Assembly (NCBI RefSeq): GCF_003711225.1
Contig: NZ_CP031030.1
Coordinates: 1,426,001 to 1,490,000 of the forward strand
Reading direction: 5' to 3'
DNA from: Runella sp. SP2
Lineage (GTDB): Bacteria > Bacteroidota > Bacteroidia > Cytophagales > Spirosomataceae
DNA: 64,000 bases
Made by a program: the position numbers and the translations under genes. Positions 1 to 8,478 of the stretch are shown piece by piece (within the stretch, counting starts at the first letter, position 1; every line of letters begins with the position of its first letter). Under the pieces are notes generated by a model. That model saw only the letters and a program-made list of their open reading frames with translations. It searched no databases and was not told where the DNA came from.

Positions 1-1185
1 ACGGAATTGAATTTACCTATTCCAGTAATTGGTGGTTGGATGGAGTCTGGAGCAAAGTCTCTTATAAATGATTTCTCTAATCACATAGACTTAGCTGTTA
101 TTATGTTATATAACGGTAATAAGATAATATACATTGATAAATATAAAATTAAATATTATTTAGTTCCAAGGAATGATTCTGGTTTGAAATTTAACTTTGA
201 AGAAGTTAATAAGCATTTTAGACCAGATTTAGTTCATATTCACGGTACCGAGTATTCTCATTCTTTAGCTTATATTAATGCATGTGGAATATCTAATGTA
301 GTGGTTTCTATTCAAGGCTTAGTGAGTGTATATTCTAGGTATTATTTTGGAGGTATTAAAAGGAGACAATTATTTCCTACTTTAAGAGATATACTAAAGA
401 TTGACACACTTTTTCTTCAGTATAAAGACATGGTAAGAAGAGGGAAGAATGAAATTGAACTACTTAAAAAAATTGAACATGTCATTGGAAGAACTAGGTG
501 GGATCAGTCAAATGTCTGGGCTATAAACCCATTTGTTACTTATCATTTGTGTAATGAAACCTTACGTGACTCATTTTATAGCATTCAATGGAAAATTGAC
601 GAATGTGAACCATATAGTATTTTTTTAAGCCAAGCTCATTACCCAATTAAAGGATTGCAACAAGTAATCAAAGCGGTTTCAATAGTTAAATTACATTGTC
701 CAGAAATTAAGGTTAAAATTGCTGGCGTTGACTTACTTAATAAATCTTACTGGAAAATAAGTGGATATGGAAATTATATCAAAAGACTTTTAAGAAAATA
801 TGATGTTTTTGAAAATTTTATTTTTCTTGGTTCACTATCAGAAAAAGAGATAACTTTACAATATCTAAAAGCTAATATATTTATTTGCCCATCGTCTATC
901 GAGAATAGTCCAAATTCTGTAGGTGAAGCACAATTAGTTGGCACACCATGTATTGCTTCATATGTAGGAGGTAATATGGATATGATTGAAGATAAAGTGT
1001 CTGGGTTCTTATATCGTTATGAAGAAGTTGAGTTGTTAGCATATAGAATATGTCAACTTTTTGAAAATCCTAAGCTCTGCAAGAAATTTTCTAATCAAGG
1101 TAGGATTGCTGCACAGTTAAGGCATGATTCCCGTAAAAATGCACAGGATTTGTTTTTTATATATACATCAATTCTTAACCAATGA
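1..1185 (+). CDS. Glycosyltransferase family 4 (GT-B), 5' end outside window
   Basis: Retaining GT-B glycosyltransferase, probably adding a sugar to a surface polysaccharide repeat unit on the cytoplasmic face of the membrane. The reading frame is open to base 1; the first visible residues (TELNLPIPVIGGWMES) resemble the acceptor-side loop that normally lies ~15-20 residues into such proteins, so the TTG at 7 is probably not the start and the true N-terminus lies upstream. The C-terminal half has the Rossmann-like donor domain (FLSQAHYPIKG, then FLGSLSEKE) and the ENSPNSVGEAQ segment, equivalent to the E-x7-E donor-binding motif of GT4. The stop overlaps the next start (ATGA), so it is translationally coupled to the acyltransferase. 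The DNA is strongly AT-rich compared with the rest of the window. Sugar specificity cannot be read from the sequence. Confidence 0.85.
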   Translation, partial: TELNLPIPVIGGWMESGAKSLINDFSNHIDLAVIMLYNGNKIIYIDKYKIKYYLVPRNDSGLKFNFEEVNKHFRPDLVHIHGTEYSHSLAYINACGISNVVVSIQGLVSVYSRYYFGGIKRRQLFPTLRDILKIDTLFLQYKDMVRRGKNEIELLKKIEHVIGRTRWDQSNVWAINPFVTYHLCNETLRDSFYSIQWKIDECEPYSIFLSQAHYPIKGLQQVIKAVSIVKLHCPEIKVKIAGVDLLNKSYWKISGYGNYIKRLLRKYDVFENFIFLGSLSEKEITLQYLKANIFICPSSIENSPNSVGEAQLVGTPCIASYVGGNMDMIEDKVSGFLYRYEEVELLAYRICQLFENPKLCKKFSNQGRIAAQLRHDSRKNAQDLFFIYTSILNQ

Positions 1186-1790
1186 TTATTTTTATAATTT
1201 ACAAGTCGATTAGAAGAGCTTGGAAATATTTAAGAGCTATTATAGATAAATTATATTTCATATTCCTTTTTAAAGGAAATAAAGTAATTTATGCTAATTT
1301 TAAGTGTATTGGTACTCCCTATGTCATGGTAGCAAAGGGCGGCAGTTTTTCAATAGGAAAAAACTTCTCCATGAACAATGGTATCTCAGGTAATCCAATA
1401 GGGTGTTATGACCGTTGTACTTTCTTTGTGGACAGAGGGGCAAAATTGAGTATTGGCGACAATGTGGGAATGTCTCAAGCGGCATTGATTTGCCATCAGA
1501 GCATTACAATTGGCAATTATGTAAAAATAGGGGGTGGGGTGAAAATTTATGATACCGATTTCCATTCTTTAAATCCTGTCATTCGCGCGAGTAAAAATGA
1601 TTTAATACACAAAGTAAAAGCCCCCGTTGTTGTTAAAGATAATGTTTTTATTGGGGCTTTCACAATCATTCTTAAAGGAGTTACTATTGGACAAAATTCA
1701 ATAATTGGTGCTGGTTCTGTTGTTACAAAATCAGTACCAGACAATCAAGTTTGGGCTGGTAATCCAGCAAGGTTTATAAGAGCACTTTAA
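1182..1790 (+). CDS. Hexapeptide-repeat acyltransferase (LbH family)
   Basis: Left-handed beta-helix acyltransferase of the WbbJ/NodL/maltose-acetyltransferase type, expected to O- or N-acetylate a sugar of the polysaccharide. The protein is 202 residues. Hexapeptide turns run from about residue 50 to 195 (for example IGDNVGM, IGNYVKIG, IGQNSIIGAGSVV), with the catalytic-type histidine in YDTDFHSL and the typical C-terminal VPDNQVWAGNPARFIR cap. The N-terminal ~35 residues are basic and hydrophobic. The start ATG lies inside the stop of the preceding glycosyltransferase, and the gene abuts the next one (GTG at 1791). Acetyl is the usual donor group in this family, but the acceptor sugar is unknown. 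Confidence 0.88.
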   Translation: MIIFIIYKSIRRAWKYLRAIIDKLYFIFLFKGNKVIYANFKCIGTPYVMVAKGGSFSIGKNFSMNNGISGNPIGCYDRCTFFVDRGAKLSIGDNVGMSQAALICHQSITIGNYVKIGGGVKIYDTDFHSLNPVIRASKNDLIHKVKAPVVVKDNVFIGAFTIILKGVTIGQNSIIGAGSVVTKSVPDNQVWAGNPARFIRAL

Positions 1791-2618
1791 GTGAAAACTA
1801 TCGCAGTCCTAATCACCGTCCACAACCGTAAAAATAAAACCCTGCAATGCTTGACTCATCTTTTTGACCAACAAGCAGTGGAAGGGTATCAGTTGGAGGT
1901 GTACCTCACCGACGACGGATGCACAGATGGGACAGTCCAAGCAGTGACAAATCAATACCCTTCGGTACAAATTGTACAAGGTGATGGTACTTTGTTTTGG
2001 AATCGTGGCATGCACCGTGCTTGGCAAGCGGCATCCCAAACCAAAGATTATGATTTTTACTTATGGCTTAATGATGATACGGTATTGTTTGCTGATGCTA
2101 TGAAGAATATACTTACCGCAAGTAAGCAAACCTATTTTTCGGCTATAGTATGTGGGGCTACCTGTGCTAAAGCGACCCAACTTGTAACTTACAGTGGATG
2201 GCTCCACTCAAGTAAAAAACTTTTGGCGCCGAATGGTAAACTTCAGCAATGCAATATAGTAAATGGTAATTTTGTGCTAGTGCCGAAGGTTGTTTTTGAT
2301 AAAGTAGGGAATTTAGATTGGAAATTTCGTCATGCCATCGGCGATTTTGACTATGGTTTGCGGGCGCAAAAAGCGGGCTTCAAGTGTTTTATTGCTCCGC
2401 AATTCGTGGGAACCTGTGAAGCAAACCCTACTTTACCCAAATGGTGTCTGAAAACCACTTCTTTAATCAAACGGTTGAAATTGCTTTACTCACCATTAGG
2501 GTATGCAGAGCCAATTCCTTTTTTTATCTATGAAAAAAGACATTTTGGTCTGTTAATAGCACTAAAGCATTTCTTTTCTATTCATTTGAGAGTTTTATTG
2601 CCTCACTTATGGAAGTAA
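1791..2618 (+). CDS. Glycosyltransferase family 2
   Basis: GT-A fold, inverting glycosyltransferase of 275 residues, resembling the rhamnosyl/galactofuranosyl-transferase-like GT2 group. The N-terminal nucleotide-binding motif is VLITVHNRKNKTLQCL, the first acidic motif is LTDDGCTDGT, and the metal-binding DxD-like motif is LWLNDDTVLF (about residues 90-99). A late acceptor-side acidic motif occurs in HAIGDFDYGLRA. The start is GTG, directly after the previous stop. Codon use and GC look higher than in the AT-rich genes on both sides, so this gene may have a different origin from its neighbours. Likely cytoplasmic, membrane-associated, in polysaccharide repeat-unit assembly. Confidence 0.85.
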   Translation: MKTIAVLITVHNRKNKTLQCLTHLFDQQAVEGYQLEVYLTDDGCTDGTVQAVTNQYPSVQIVQGDGTLFWNRGMHRAWQAASQTKDYDFYLWLNDDTVLFADAMKNILTASKQTYFSAIVCGATCAKATQLVTYSGWLHSSKKLLAPNGKLQQCNIVNGNFVLVPKVVFDKVGNLDWKFRHAIGDFDYGLRAQKAGFKCFIAPQFVGTCEANPTLPKWCLKTTSLIKRLKLLYSPLGYAEPIPFFIYEKRHFGLLIALKHFFSIHLRVLLPHLWK

Positions 2619-3457
2619 ATAGTCGAGACTTTGTATTTCAAACTGATTCTAAAATTGTTCAATCAGCTTTTGAAAATGACAATTACTTAATTGAACTTCA
2701 GGAAGAAAATTACAATGAAAATATTTGTGTTGTTTACTTTAGCAGTAATAATATTTATTATCCTAACACAGAAGAAGTGTTTAAAAAGCAGATTTTAGAA
2801 AAAAATTTCTATGAAATGTACCGTACTAGAGTTAAGAATGCTCACAAGCATATTTTTGTACGTGATATTTTTAAGCAATGGTATTTGAAAGGTATTAATT
2901 CTAAAATAAATTCACATGAAAAGTTTCTTGGTTTTTTAAAAATGGAAACAGAAAATTATTTAATCTATACAATTGGTAGCTCTGCTGGAGGGTATGCTGC
3001 AGTTTTATATGGGCAATTATTAGGTGCGAATAAAATATTTAGTTTTAATGGTCAGTTTATGCTATTTGATTTGCTAGAGAGCTCAAGCAAAGAAATTAAT
3101 CCATTAATATTTAGATTAAGATACAATAAAGATATAATAAAATTATACAGCTTAAGGGAGTTTATAACAGAACCAGGACGTATATTTTATTTCAATTCAA
3201 GTAAAAATATATGGGATTCTGAGCAATTAAATCATATTGCAGATAAACAAATAAATGTGATTAGATTGAGGACGTCTCATCACGGAATTCCATTCTTAAA
3301 AATTGCTTTACAAAATGTAATTTGTTCATCAAATAAAACTTTAATGAAATATACCAATAAAATAAATAATCCAACTTTATTTTCATTAAGATTTGTAGGT
3401 TTTTTTCGAATAATTAAGTATATTGTTTATGTATGTTTGAAAAAAATAGCAAAATAA
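2609..3457 (+). CDS. Orphan serine-hydrolase-like protein of the polysaccharide locus
   Basis: I do not assign a firm function. The 282-residue protein has no signal peptide and has a nucleophile-elbow-like motif IGSSAGGYAAVLYG at about residues 121-134, followed by GANKIFSFNGQ, as in alpha/beta-hydrolase-like proteins encoded in capsule and accessory-Sec glycosylation loci (Asp2-like). A late histidine (TSHHGIPFL, about residues 224-232) could complete a triad. It overlaps the previous gene by 10 nt and the next by 25 nt, so it is clearly part of the same transcript and probably modifies or trims the glycan or its acyl groups. Its DNA is among the most AT-rich in the window. Confidence 0.6.
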   Translation: MEVNSRDFVFQTDSKIVQSAFENDNYLIELQEENYNENICVVYFSSNNIYYPNTEEVFKKQILEKNFYEMYRTRVKNAHKHIFVRDIFKQWYLKGINSKINSHEKFLGFLKMETENYLIYTIGSSAGGYAAVLYGQLLGANKIFSFNGQFMLFDLLESSSKEINPLIFRLRYNKDIIKLYSLREFITEPGRIFYFNSSKNIWDSEQLNHIADKQINVIRLRTSHHGIPFLKIALQNVICSSNKTLMKYTNKINNPTLFSLRFVGFFRIIKYIVYVCLKKIAK

Positions 3458-4566
3458 AGGTGTCAGTAAAAGAAAAAGCATTAGTGTTTTATTCATACTT
3501 GCCTCCATGGCGTATTGATATATTTAACGCCATGAATGAATATTACGACTTAAAAATCGTTTTTTTGAATTCAGAAAGTGATGGTTTTACTTATAACCGT
3601 GATTTACTTTTAAATAATTTACATGTTGATTCTATATTTTATAATAAAGGATTTAATATAGGTACAAAAGCTTTTAGATTGGGTATATATAATATTGTTA
3701 AGAAATATAAACCCGATATAGTATTCACTCACGAGTATTCTCCTACGAGTGTTTTTTTGGCTCTATTACTTCGGATTAATATATTTAATTTCCGTTTGAT
3801 TGTAACCACATCTGATAATTTTAAAATGGCTCAATCTGTTTATGGATTAAAGAAATATTTTAGATTATATGTTTTAAATTCAGCAAATGGTGTTGTAGTA
3901 TATAGTGAGAATGTTAGAGAATGGTATAAAGAAAATTTTCCACATTTAAAAGTTGAAGTGTGCCCAAATATTCAAAACCCAAGAACACTATTGGCTCACA
4001 AAAAATATTTTAAATCTATACTTAAAGGTTATAATAATTTATTTCATTTGAATAAGCCTATTGTTCTATATATTGGTAGGTTAGAAAAAATAAAAGGTGT
4101 CGATTTGTTAATCGAGGCGTTTAATAATTCACTCAAAGAAACTCATCAATTGGTACTAGTAGGAGAAGGCTCTGAGAGCCAAAATTTAAAAAATTTGGTT
4201 CAAAAATATAATATTGGAAATTCTGTGATTTTCACAGGTTCATATTATGGGAGAGATTTGTATGCTTGGTATTATTTAGCAGATTTTTTTGTCTTACCTA
4301 GCCGTTATGAGCCATTTGGGGCAGTTGTTAATGAGGCATTAATATTCGGATGTCCTGTTTTAGCGAGTAAAAATATTGGAGCTTTAGATTATATAAATGA
4401 AGGTAATAATGGTTTGATTTTTGACCCTGAGAATAATGAAAGTTTCGTAGATACATTATTCAAAGCTTCAAATTCTTTTACCAAAGGCGGTACTGAAAGA
4501 GACAATCTGATGCTTGTATCATTTAATCAATATTCAAAGGTATTTTACAAAATCGCTCAACCCTAG
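3433..4566 (+). CDS. Glycosyltransferase family 4
   Basis: GT-B glycosyltransferase of 377 residues. The C-terminal donor domain is clear: VLYIGRLEKIKGVDLLIEAF (about residues 213-232), LVGEGSES, FTGSYYGRDLYAWY, and the E-x7-E motif in PSRYEPFGAVVNEAL. The N-terminal domain (FYSYLPPWRIDIFNAM) fits the acceptor domain. The ATG at 3433 overlaps the upstream gene by 25 nt; a GTG at 3460, just after the upstream stop, is an alternative start. AT-rich, like its neighbours, and part of the same cotranscribed island. Donor and acceptor sugars are unknown. Confidence 0.87.
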   Translation: MFEKNSKIKVSVKEKALVFYSYLPPWRIDIFNAMNEYYDLKIVFLNSESDGFTYNRDLLLNNLHVDSIFYNKGFNIGTKAFRLGIYNIVKKYKPDIVFTHEYSPTSVFLALLLRINIFNFRLIVTTSDNFKMAQSVYGLKKYFRLYVLNSANGVVVYSENVREWYKENFPHLKVEVCPNIQNPRTLLAHKKYFKSILKGYNNLFHLNKPIVLYIGRLEKIKGVDLLIEAFNNSLKETHQLVLVGEGSESQNLKNLVQKYNIGNSVIFTGSYYGRDLYAWYYLADFFVLPSRYEPFGAVVNEALIFGCPVLASKNIGALDYINEGNNGLIFDPENNESFVDTLFKASNSFTKGGTERDNLMLVSFNQYSKVFYKIAQP

Positions 4567-4569
4567 TTT

Positions 4570-5148
4570 ATGAAAATAGAATATGTAAATATTCCTAATA
4601 ATTCAAGTAAATTTAATTTTGCACTAAGGTATATATTTAACAAATTTCGTACTTGGTATTTATTCAGTATCAGATTTAAGTGGGTTAAATACAGTGGTTT
4701 TGTTAGAGTAATGAAAGGGACTTCATTCGCAAGAATGAATATCCAAATAGGTAACAATGTACAATTTGGCGAATACTGTAATGTAGCAAATAATGTAATT
4801 TTTGGAAATTATATTTTGATGGCAGGTAGAGTGTGTTTTGTTGGTAAACATGATCACCCTTTTGATACGGCTGGGCAGTATATATGGCATGGTAGTAGAG
4901 ACACATCAGGTTTTTGCACTGTCGAGGATGATGTTTGGATTGGCCATAATTCTACTATTGTGGGGAATATTAAAATAGAAAGGGGTTCTATCATCGCAGC
5001 AGGTTCTGTTGTAATTAATAATATCCCTCCGTGTGAAATTTGGGGTGGTGTTCCTGCAAAAAAAATAAGAAACCGTTTTCAAAATGATAGCGATAAATTA
5101 AAACATTTACACTTTTTAGACGCTCAACTTAAAACTTTTAATGCTTAA
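4570..5148 (+). CDS. Hexapeptide-repeat acyltransferase (WbbJ-like)
   Basis: Second left-handed beta-helix acyltransferase of the island, 192 residues. Hexapeptide repeats run from about residue 55 to 165 (IGNNVQFG, NNVIFGNYILMAG, VWIGHNSTIVGN, GSIIAAGSVV) and the catalytic-type His is in FVGKHDHPFD. The C-terminus has the family cap PPCEIWGGVPAKKIRNR. It starts 3 nt after the preceding stop and its last 8 nt overlap the next gene. Expected to acetylate a glycan residue in the cytoplasm; the target is not visible. It is not closely similar to the acyltransferase at 1182, so this is not a simple duplication. Confidence 0.87.
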   Translation: MKIEYVNIPNNSSKFNFALRYIFNKFRTWYLFSIRFKWVKYSGFVRVMKGTSFARMNIQIGNNVQFGEYCNVANNVIFGNYILMAGRVCFVGKHDHPFDTAGQYIWHGSRDTSGFCTVEDDVWIGHNSTIVGNIKIERGSIIAAGSVVINNIPPCEIWGGVPAKKIRNRFQNDSDKLKHLHFLDAQLKTFNA

Positions 5149-6400
5149 AGTCCTCATCAATGCCTACGCCTGCTCTCCACACATGGGCAGTGAACCTGGT
5201 ATGGCGTGGAATTGGTGTATTCATTTAGCTAAGTATTGTGAGTTACACGTTATTACAGAAGGGGAATTCAGAGACAAAATAGAAGCAGAACTACCCAAGT
5301 TACCTCAAGCCAAAAACCTCCACTTTTATTACAACCCTGTACCTGAACGAGTTAGAGAGATGTGCTGGAACCAAGGGGATTGGCGGTTTTACAAGTACTA
5401 TCAAGATTGGCAATGGAAAACGTATCAAATTGCGTTGGGAATCGTCCAGCAAACCCCCATTGGCATTATTCATCAGCTCAATATGATTGGATTTAGGGAG
5501 CCTGGTTACTTATGGAAAATTGAGCAAATTCCGTTCGTTTGGGGGCCTATAGGAGGATTAAAACAATTTCCTATACGCTACCTGACAAGTGGTAGCTTGA
5601 AAATTGTGATGTATTTTATTCTTAAAAATTGTCTAAATATACTCCAAGTAAAATATAATAAAAGAATTAGGTTAGCATTTCAAAGTTCTTCTATTTTGGT
5701 TAGTTCAATTCCTAACTCTTATGTTGCAATTAAAAAGTATATTGGTAAAGACTCTATTTTAATCCCTGAAACGGGTTGTTATCCTAGTAATAGTGTTCCA
5801 TTTGATCGATTTGATAAATCAGACTTTAATGTTCTTTGGGTTGGAAAATTTGATTTTAGAAAGCAACTCCATTTAGCTTTAGAAGCTCTTGCCTTATCAA
5901 ATAACAAAAGAGTTATACTCAATATTTTTGGTACAGGTAACGAGCGTACTCTTATGAAGTACCAAAAGCTTTGTGATAATTTAGGAATTTCTGAGCAGGT
6001 TATATGGCATGGTGTAAAATCAAATGAGATTATTTTATCTATAATGAGGAGTGCTCAGCTGCTATTTTTTACAAGTGTAAGTGAAGATACCTCTACGGTG
6101 GTTTTAGAAGCATTAAGTAACCAACTACCAGTTTTATGTTTTGATACTTGTGGATTTGGAGCTATTATTGATGAAAAAGTAGGAATTAAAATAAGCTTAA
6201 CAAACCCCAGTCAATCGGTACACGACTTTGCTCAGGCACTCAATTATTTAGAAAGCAACAGAGACATTTTAAAAGAACTTTCAGCCAACTGTGTAGCACG
6301 CCAGCGCGAACTCTCATGGGATAACAAAGCGCTTCAGATGGTGAATCTTTATCAAGAATGTTTGTCTAAAACTTCCTCAAAATCAGAAGAAATAGCCTAA
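5141..6400 (+). CDS. Glycosyltransferase family 4
   Basis: GT-B glycosyltransferase of 419 residues. The N-terminus LINAYACSPHMGSEPGMAWNW is typical of one Bacteroidota GT4 subgroup; the donor domain has VLWVGKFDFRKQLHLALEAL and the E-x7-E region in TSVSEDTSTVVLEAL. The gene is visibly mosaic: roughly 5141-5560 and 6200-6400 have the higher GC of the flanking chromosome, while about 5600-6200 is AT-rich like the upstream island. It overlaps the acyltransferase by 8 nt and is the last gene of the tightly packed island; 117 nt separate its stop from the start of the WecG-like gene. Confidence 0.86.
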   Translation: MLKVLINAYACSPHMGSEPGMAWNWCIHLAKYCELHVITEGEFRDKIEAELPKLPQAKNLHFYYNPVPERVREMCWNQGDWRFYKYYQDWQWKTYQIALGIVQQTPIGIIHQLNMIGFREPGYLWKIEQIPFVWGPIGGLKQFPIRYLTSGSLKIVMYFILKNCLNILQVKYNKRIRLAFQSSSILVSSIPNSYVAIKKYIGKDSILIPETGCYPSNSVPFDRFDKSDFNVLWVGKFDFRKQLHLALEALALSNNKRVILNIFGTGNERTLMKYQKLCDNLGISEQVIWHGVKSNEIILSIMRSAQLLFFTSVSEDTSTVVLEALSNQLPVLCFDTCGFGAIIDEKVGIKISLTNPSQSVHDFAQALNYLESNRDILKELSANCVARQRELSWDNKALQMVNLYQECLSKTSSKSEEIA

Positions 6401-6517
6401 CAGGTTACTTCTCTGCTTCCTCTATCATTTATTCATTTCAAGCTGCTTTTTCAAGCAGGCAGGTATTGCTATGCTTTCGTATAAAACTAGTTGTCACACC
6501 TAATAACCTGTTTTACT

Positions 6518-7318
6518 ATGCTAATGCAACAAACTCGGTTGTTGACCATACCCCTTAACCTTGGGGGGTATTCTCATTTTGTAGATTCTATTTTTGAGCT
6601 AGCTACCAAACGCACGTCATCGTACGTATGCGTGGCCAACGTTCATACCTGTGTGGAATCGTACCGCAACAAGGACTTTTCCAACGCCATTGCCCAAGCG
6701 GACATGGTCACGCCCGATGGAATGCCGCTCAATTTGGCGCTTCGGTGGTTGTACCAACTGAAACAAGAACGAATTGCGGGACCTGATTTGATGCCCGTGC
6801 TCCTGCGTGAATCCGAAAAAAGGAAATTGAAGGTCTTTTTTTACGGTTGTACCCAAGAAGTGCTTGACACAATCAAAGAAAAATGCCGCGTTGACTTCCC
6901 TCAACTCGAAATTGCGGGCATGATTTCTCCGCCTTATCGGGGGCTCACCAACGAAGAAGTGCTTTCGTACCAGCAAACCATCAACGATTCGGGGGCCAAC
7001 CTTGTGCTGGTGTCGTTGGGTTGCCCCAAACAAGAACGCTGGATGGCGAGTATGAAAGGAAAAATTGACGCCGTTATGATTGGGGTAGGGGCGGCCTTCC
7101 CGATGATGGCAGGGGTTGAGCGCCGTGCTCCCCGTTGGATGCAACGCATTTGTTTGGAGTGGCTATTTCGTATGCTGTGCAATCCCCGTCGTTTGTTTAA
7201 ACGGTACGTTGTAACCAACACCTATTTCCTCTATTTACTCCTGCTCGAAAAATTTCGTCTTAGCCTTTTTAGTCCTCCCATTACTCCCCAACGCCGTATC
7301 GTCGAATATTACATTTAA
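6518..7318 (+). CDS. WecG/TagA/CpsF family glycosyltransferase (GT26)
   Basis: Inverting GT26 enzyme that transfers a sugar such as ManNAc, ManNAcA or glucose from a nucleotide donor to a polyprenyl-diphosphate-linked sugar. Family motifs are complete: ADMVTPDGMPLNLALR with the catalytic-type Asp, RIAGPDLMPVLL, LVSLGCPKQERWM, and GVGAAFPMMAGVERRAPRWM followed by a basic amphipathic C-terminus that anchors such proteins to the membrane. An in-frame TTG at 6491 exists, but the ATG at 6518 (or 6524) gives the usual ~265-residue length, so I chose 6518. It sits just before the secreted/outer-membrane block and is probably part of glycan repeat-unit assembly. Confidence 0.88.
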   Translation: MLMQQTRLLTIPLNLGGYSHFVDSIFELATKRTSSYVCVANVHTCVESYRNKDFSNAIAQADMVTPDGMPLNLALRWLYQLKQERIAGPDLMPVLLRESEKRKLKVFFYGCTQEVLDTIKEKCRVDFPQLEIAGMISPPYRGLTNEEVLSYQQTINDSGANLVLVSLGCPKQERWMASMKGKIDAVMIGVGAAFPMMAGVERRAPRWMQRICLEWLFRMLCNPRRLFKRYVVTNTYFLYLLLLEKFRLSLFSPPITPQRRIVEYYI

Positions 7319-7428
7319 TAGTTGCCCTTTTATCCTAGCCTAACGCCATCAAAGTTATCTCCCAATACCTACTTATTTTTTGAAACACAATTCCCTAAAA
7401 TAATTATTAATCAACCATTTTATTCACA

Positions 7429-8454
7429 ATGAAAAATCGCTCATTTTCACTGATTGTGTACCTACTTGCCCTGACAGCGGCGATGTACAATTGTAAAAAA
7501 GGGGATCCCCTGGAACCCGATGCTGACTTGGTAGAAGAGCTAACAAGTATTAAGTTGGATACTGTTTCGTTAACCAAACCTGCCGCAGTGACCAGTACGC
7601 CCGCTATGGTAACTCCCTCCGCTCAGGCAACAGCAGTGGCTAGTGGGGTTGCTTCCATCGCTAGTTCAGGAACTGTTCCTGCGACGGTAGCGACGGCTGC
7701 GAGTGATGTGAAAGCAGCCATCTCCACGGCTGAAGTAACTAAATTAGCCACCATTCCCGCATCCACTATTTCGGCGGTGGCAGGAGGTGGTGCTTTACCT
7801 GCCGACTTGAAGAGCATTTTGGACAAAGCCAGTGCTGACCCTAAGTTAAAGGCATATTTACCTACGTTTACGCTTCCGACGGTCAATGGTAAAGCCATTC
7901 CTGCCCGTACGGGTGGGGTAGAGGGTATTGCCCACACGGACGGCATTGATGGAATCACGGCTTCGCCCGAGTGTATAAAAAAAGGAGAGGATGCCTTTCA
8001 AACCAAAAAATCGGAGCTAGATAAGGCTAAAACTGACGAGCTTGCACGGGTTCAGAGTGCGTATAATGCCGCAACTAGCACCCTAGCTGCCCAAGAAACG
8101 ACCTGTAAGAGTAGCCTTCCTAACAAGTATGCGGCCATTCGTGCCGCTGCGCAAGCGGCTTATGATGCTGCTAAGAAAGATTTGGATGCGGCCAAGACAG
8201 TATTAGGAGAAGAGACATTTACGTTACTGGATGCGTTGAATAGTTTGGCCTTGTTAGGGAATTTGTCAACGGTCAATACCTTAGAATCGGCTGATTCTAA
8301 GGCTTGCACCGAGCTAGTCGCGGCTTTGAAGGCGGCAGCAGATGCCGCAAAAAAGATCAATGATGATGCCGTAGAAGCTAATTATCAAAAGGCATTAAAA
8401 GAAGCAAATGATGCCAAAACTGCCGTAATCGAAAGTTGTCACAATCAAGGATAA
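7429..8454 (+). CDS. Ala-rich secreted protein, possible lipoprotein
   Basis: Unrecognised protein of 341 residues. It has an N-terminal hydrophobic signal (about residues 5-20) ending in LTAAMYNC, where C22 could be lipidated although the lipobox is not canonical. The body is very rich in Ala, Lys, Asp and Thr: residues ~35-130 are low-complexity Ala/Thr/Val, and ~190-335 look like long helices (KSELDKAKTDELARVQSAYNAA) with coiled-coil character and four scattered Cys. It is first in the block 7429-13885, 9 nt before the YjbH-like gene. By position it may correspond loosely to the small secreted YjbE/GfcA-type protein of enterobacterial yjb/gfc operons, but I see no sequence match to support that. 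Confidence 0.6.
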   Translation: MKNRSFSLIVYLLALTAAMYNCKKGDPLEPDADLVEELTSIKLDTVSLTKPAAVTSTPAMVTPSAQATAVASGVASIASSGTVPATVATAASDVKAAISTAEVTKLATIPASTISAVAGGGALPADLKSILDKASADPKLKAYLPTFTLPTVNGKAIPARTGGVEGIAHTDGIDGITASPECIKKGEDAFQTKKSELDKAKTDELARVQSAYNAATSTLAAQETTCKSSLPNKYAAIRAAAQAAYDAAKKDLDAAKTVLGEETFTLLDALNSLALLGNLSTVNTLESADSKACTELVAALKAAADAAKKINDDAVEANYQKALKEANDAKTAVIESCHNQG

Positions 8455-8478
8455 ATAATCAAAGTGCAAACTAAACGT

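Noticed and set aside
6617-7144. - strand open frame of 175 codons
   Set aside because: Shadow of the WecG-family gene; composition is His/Arg-rich nonsense and no motif is present.
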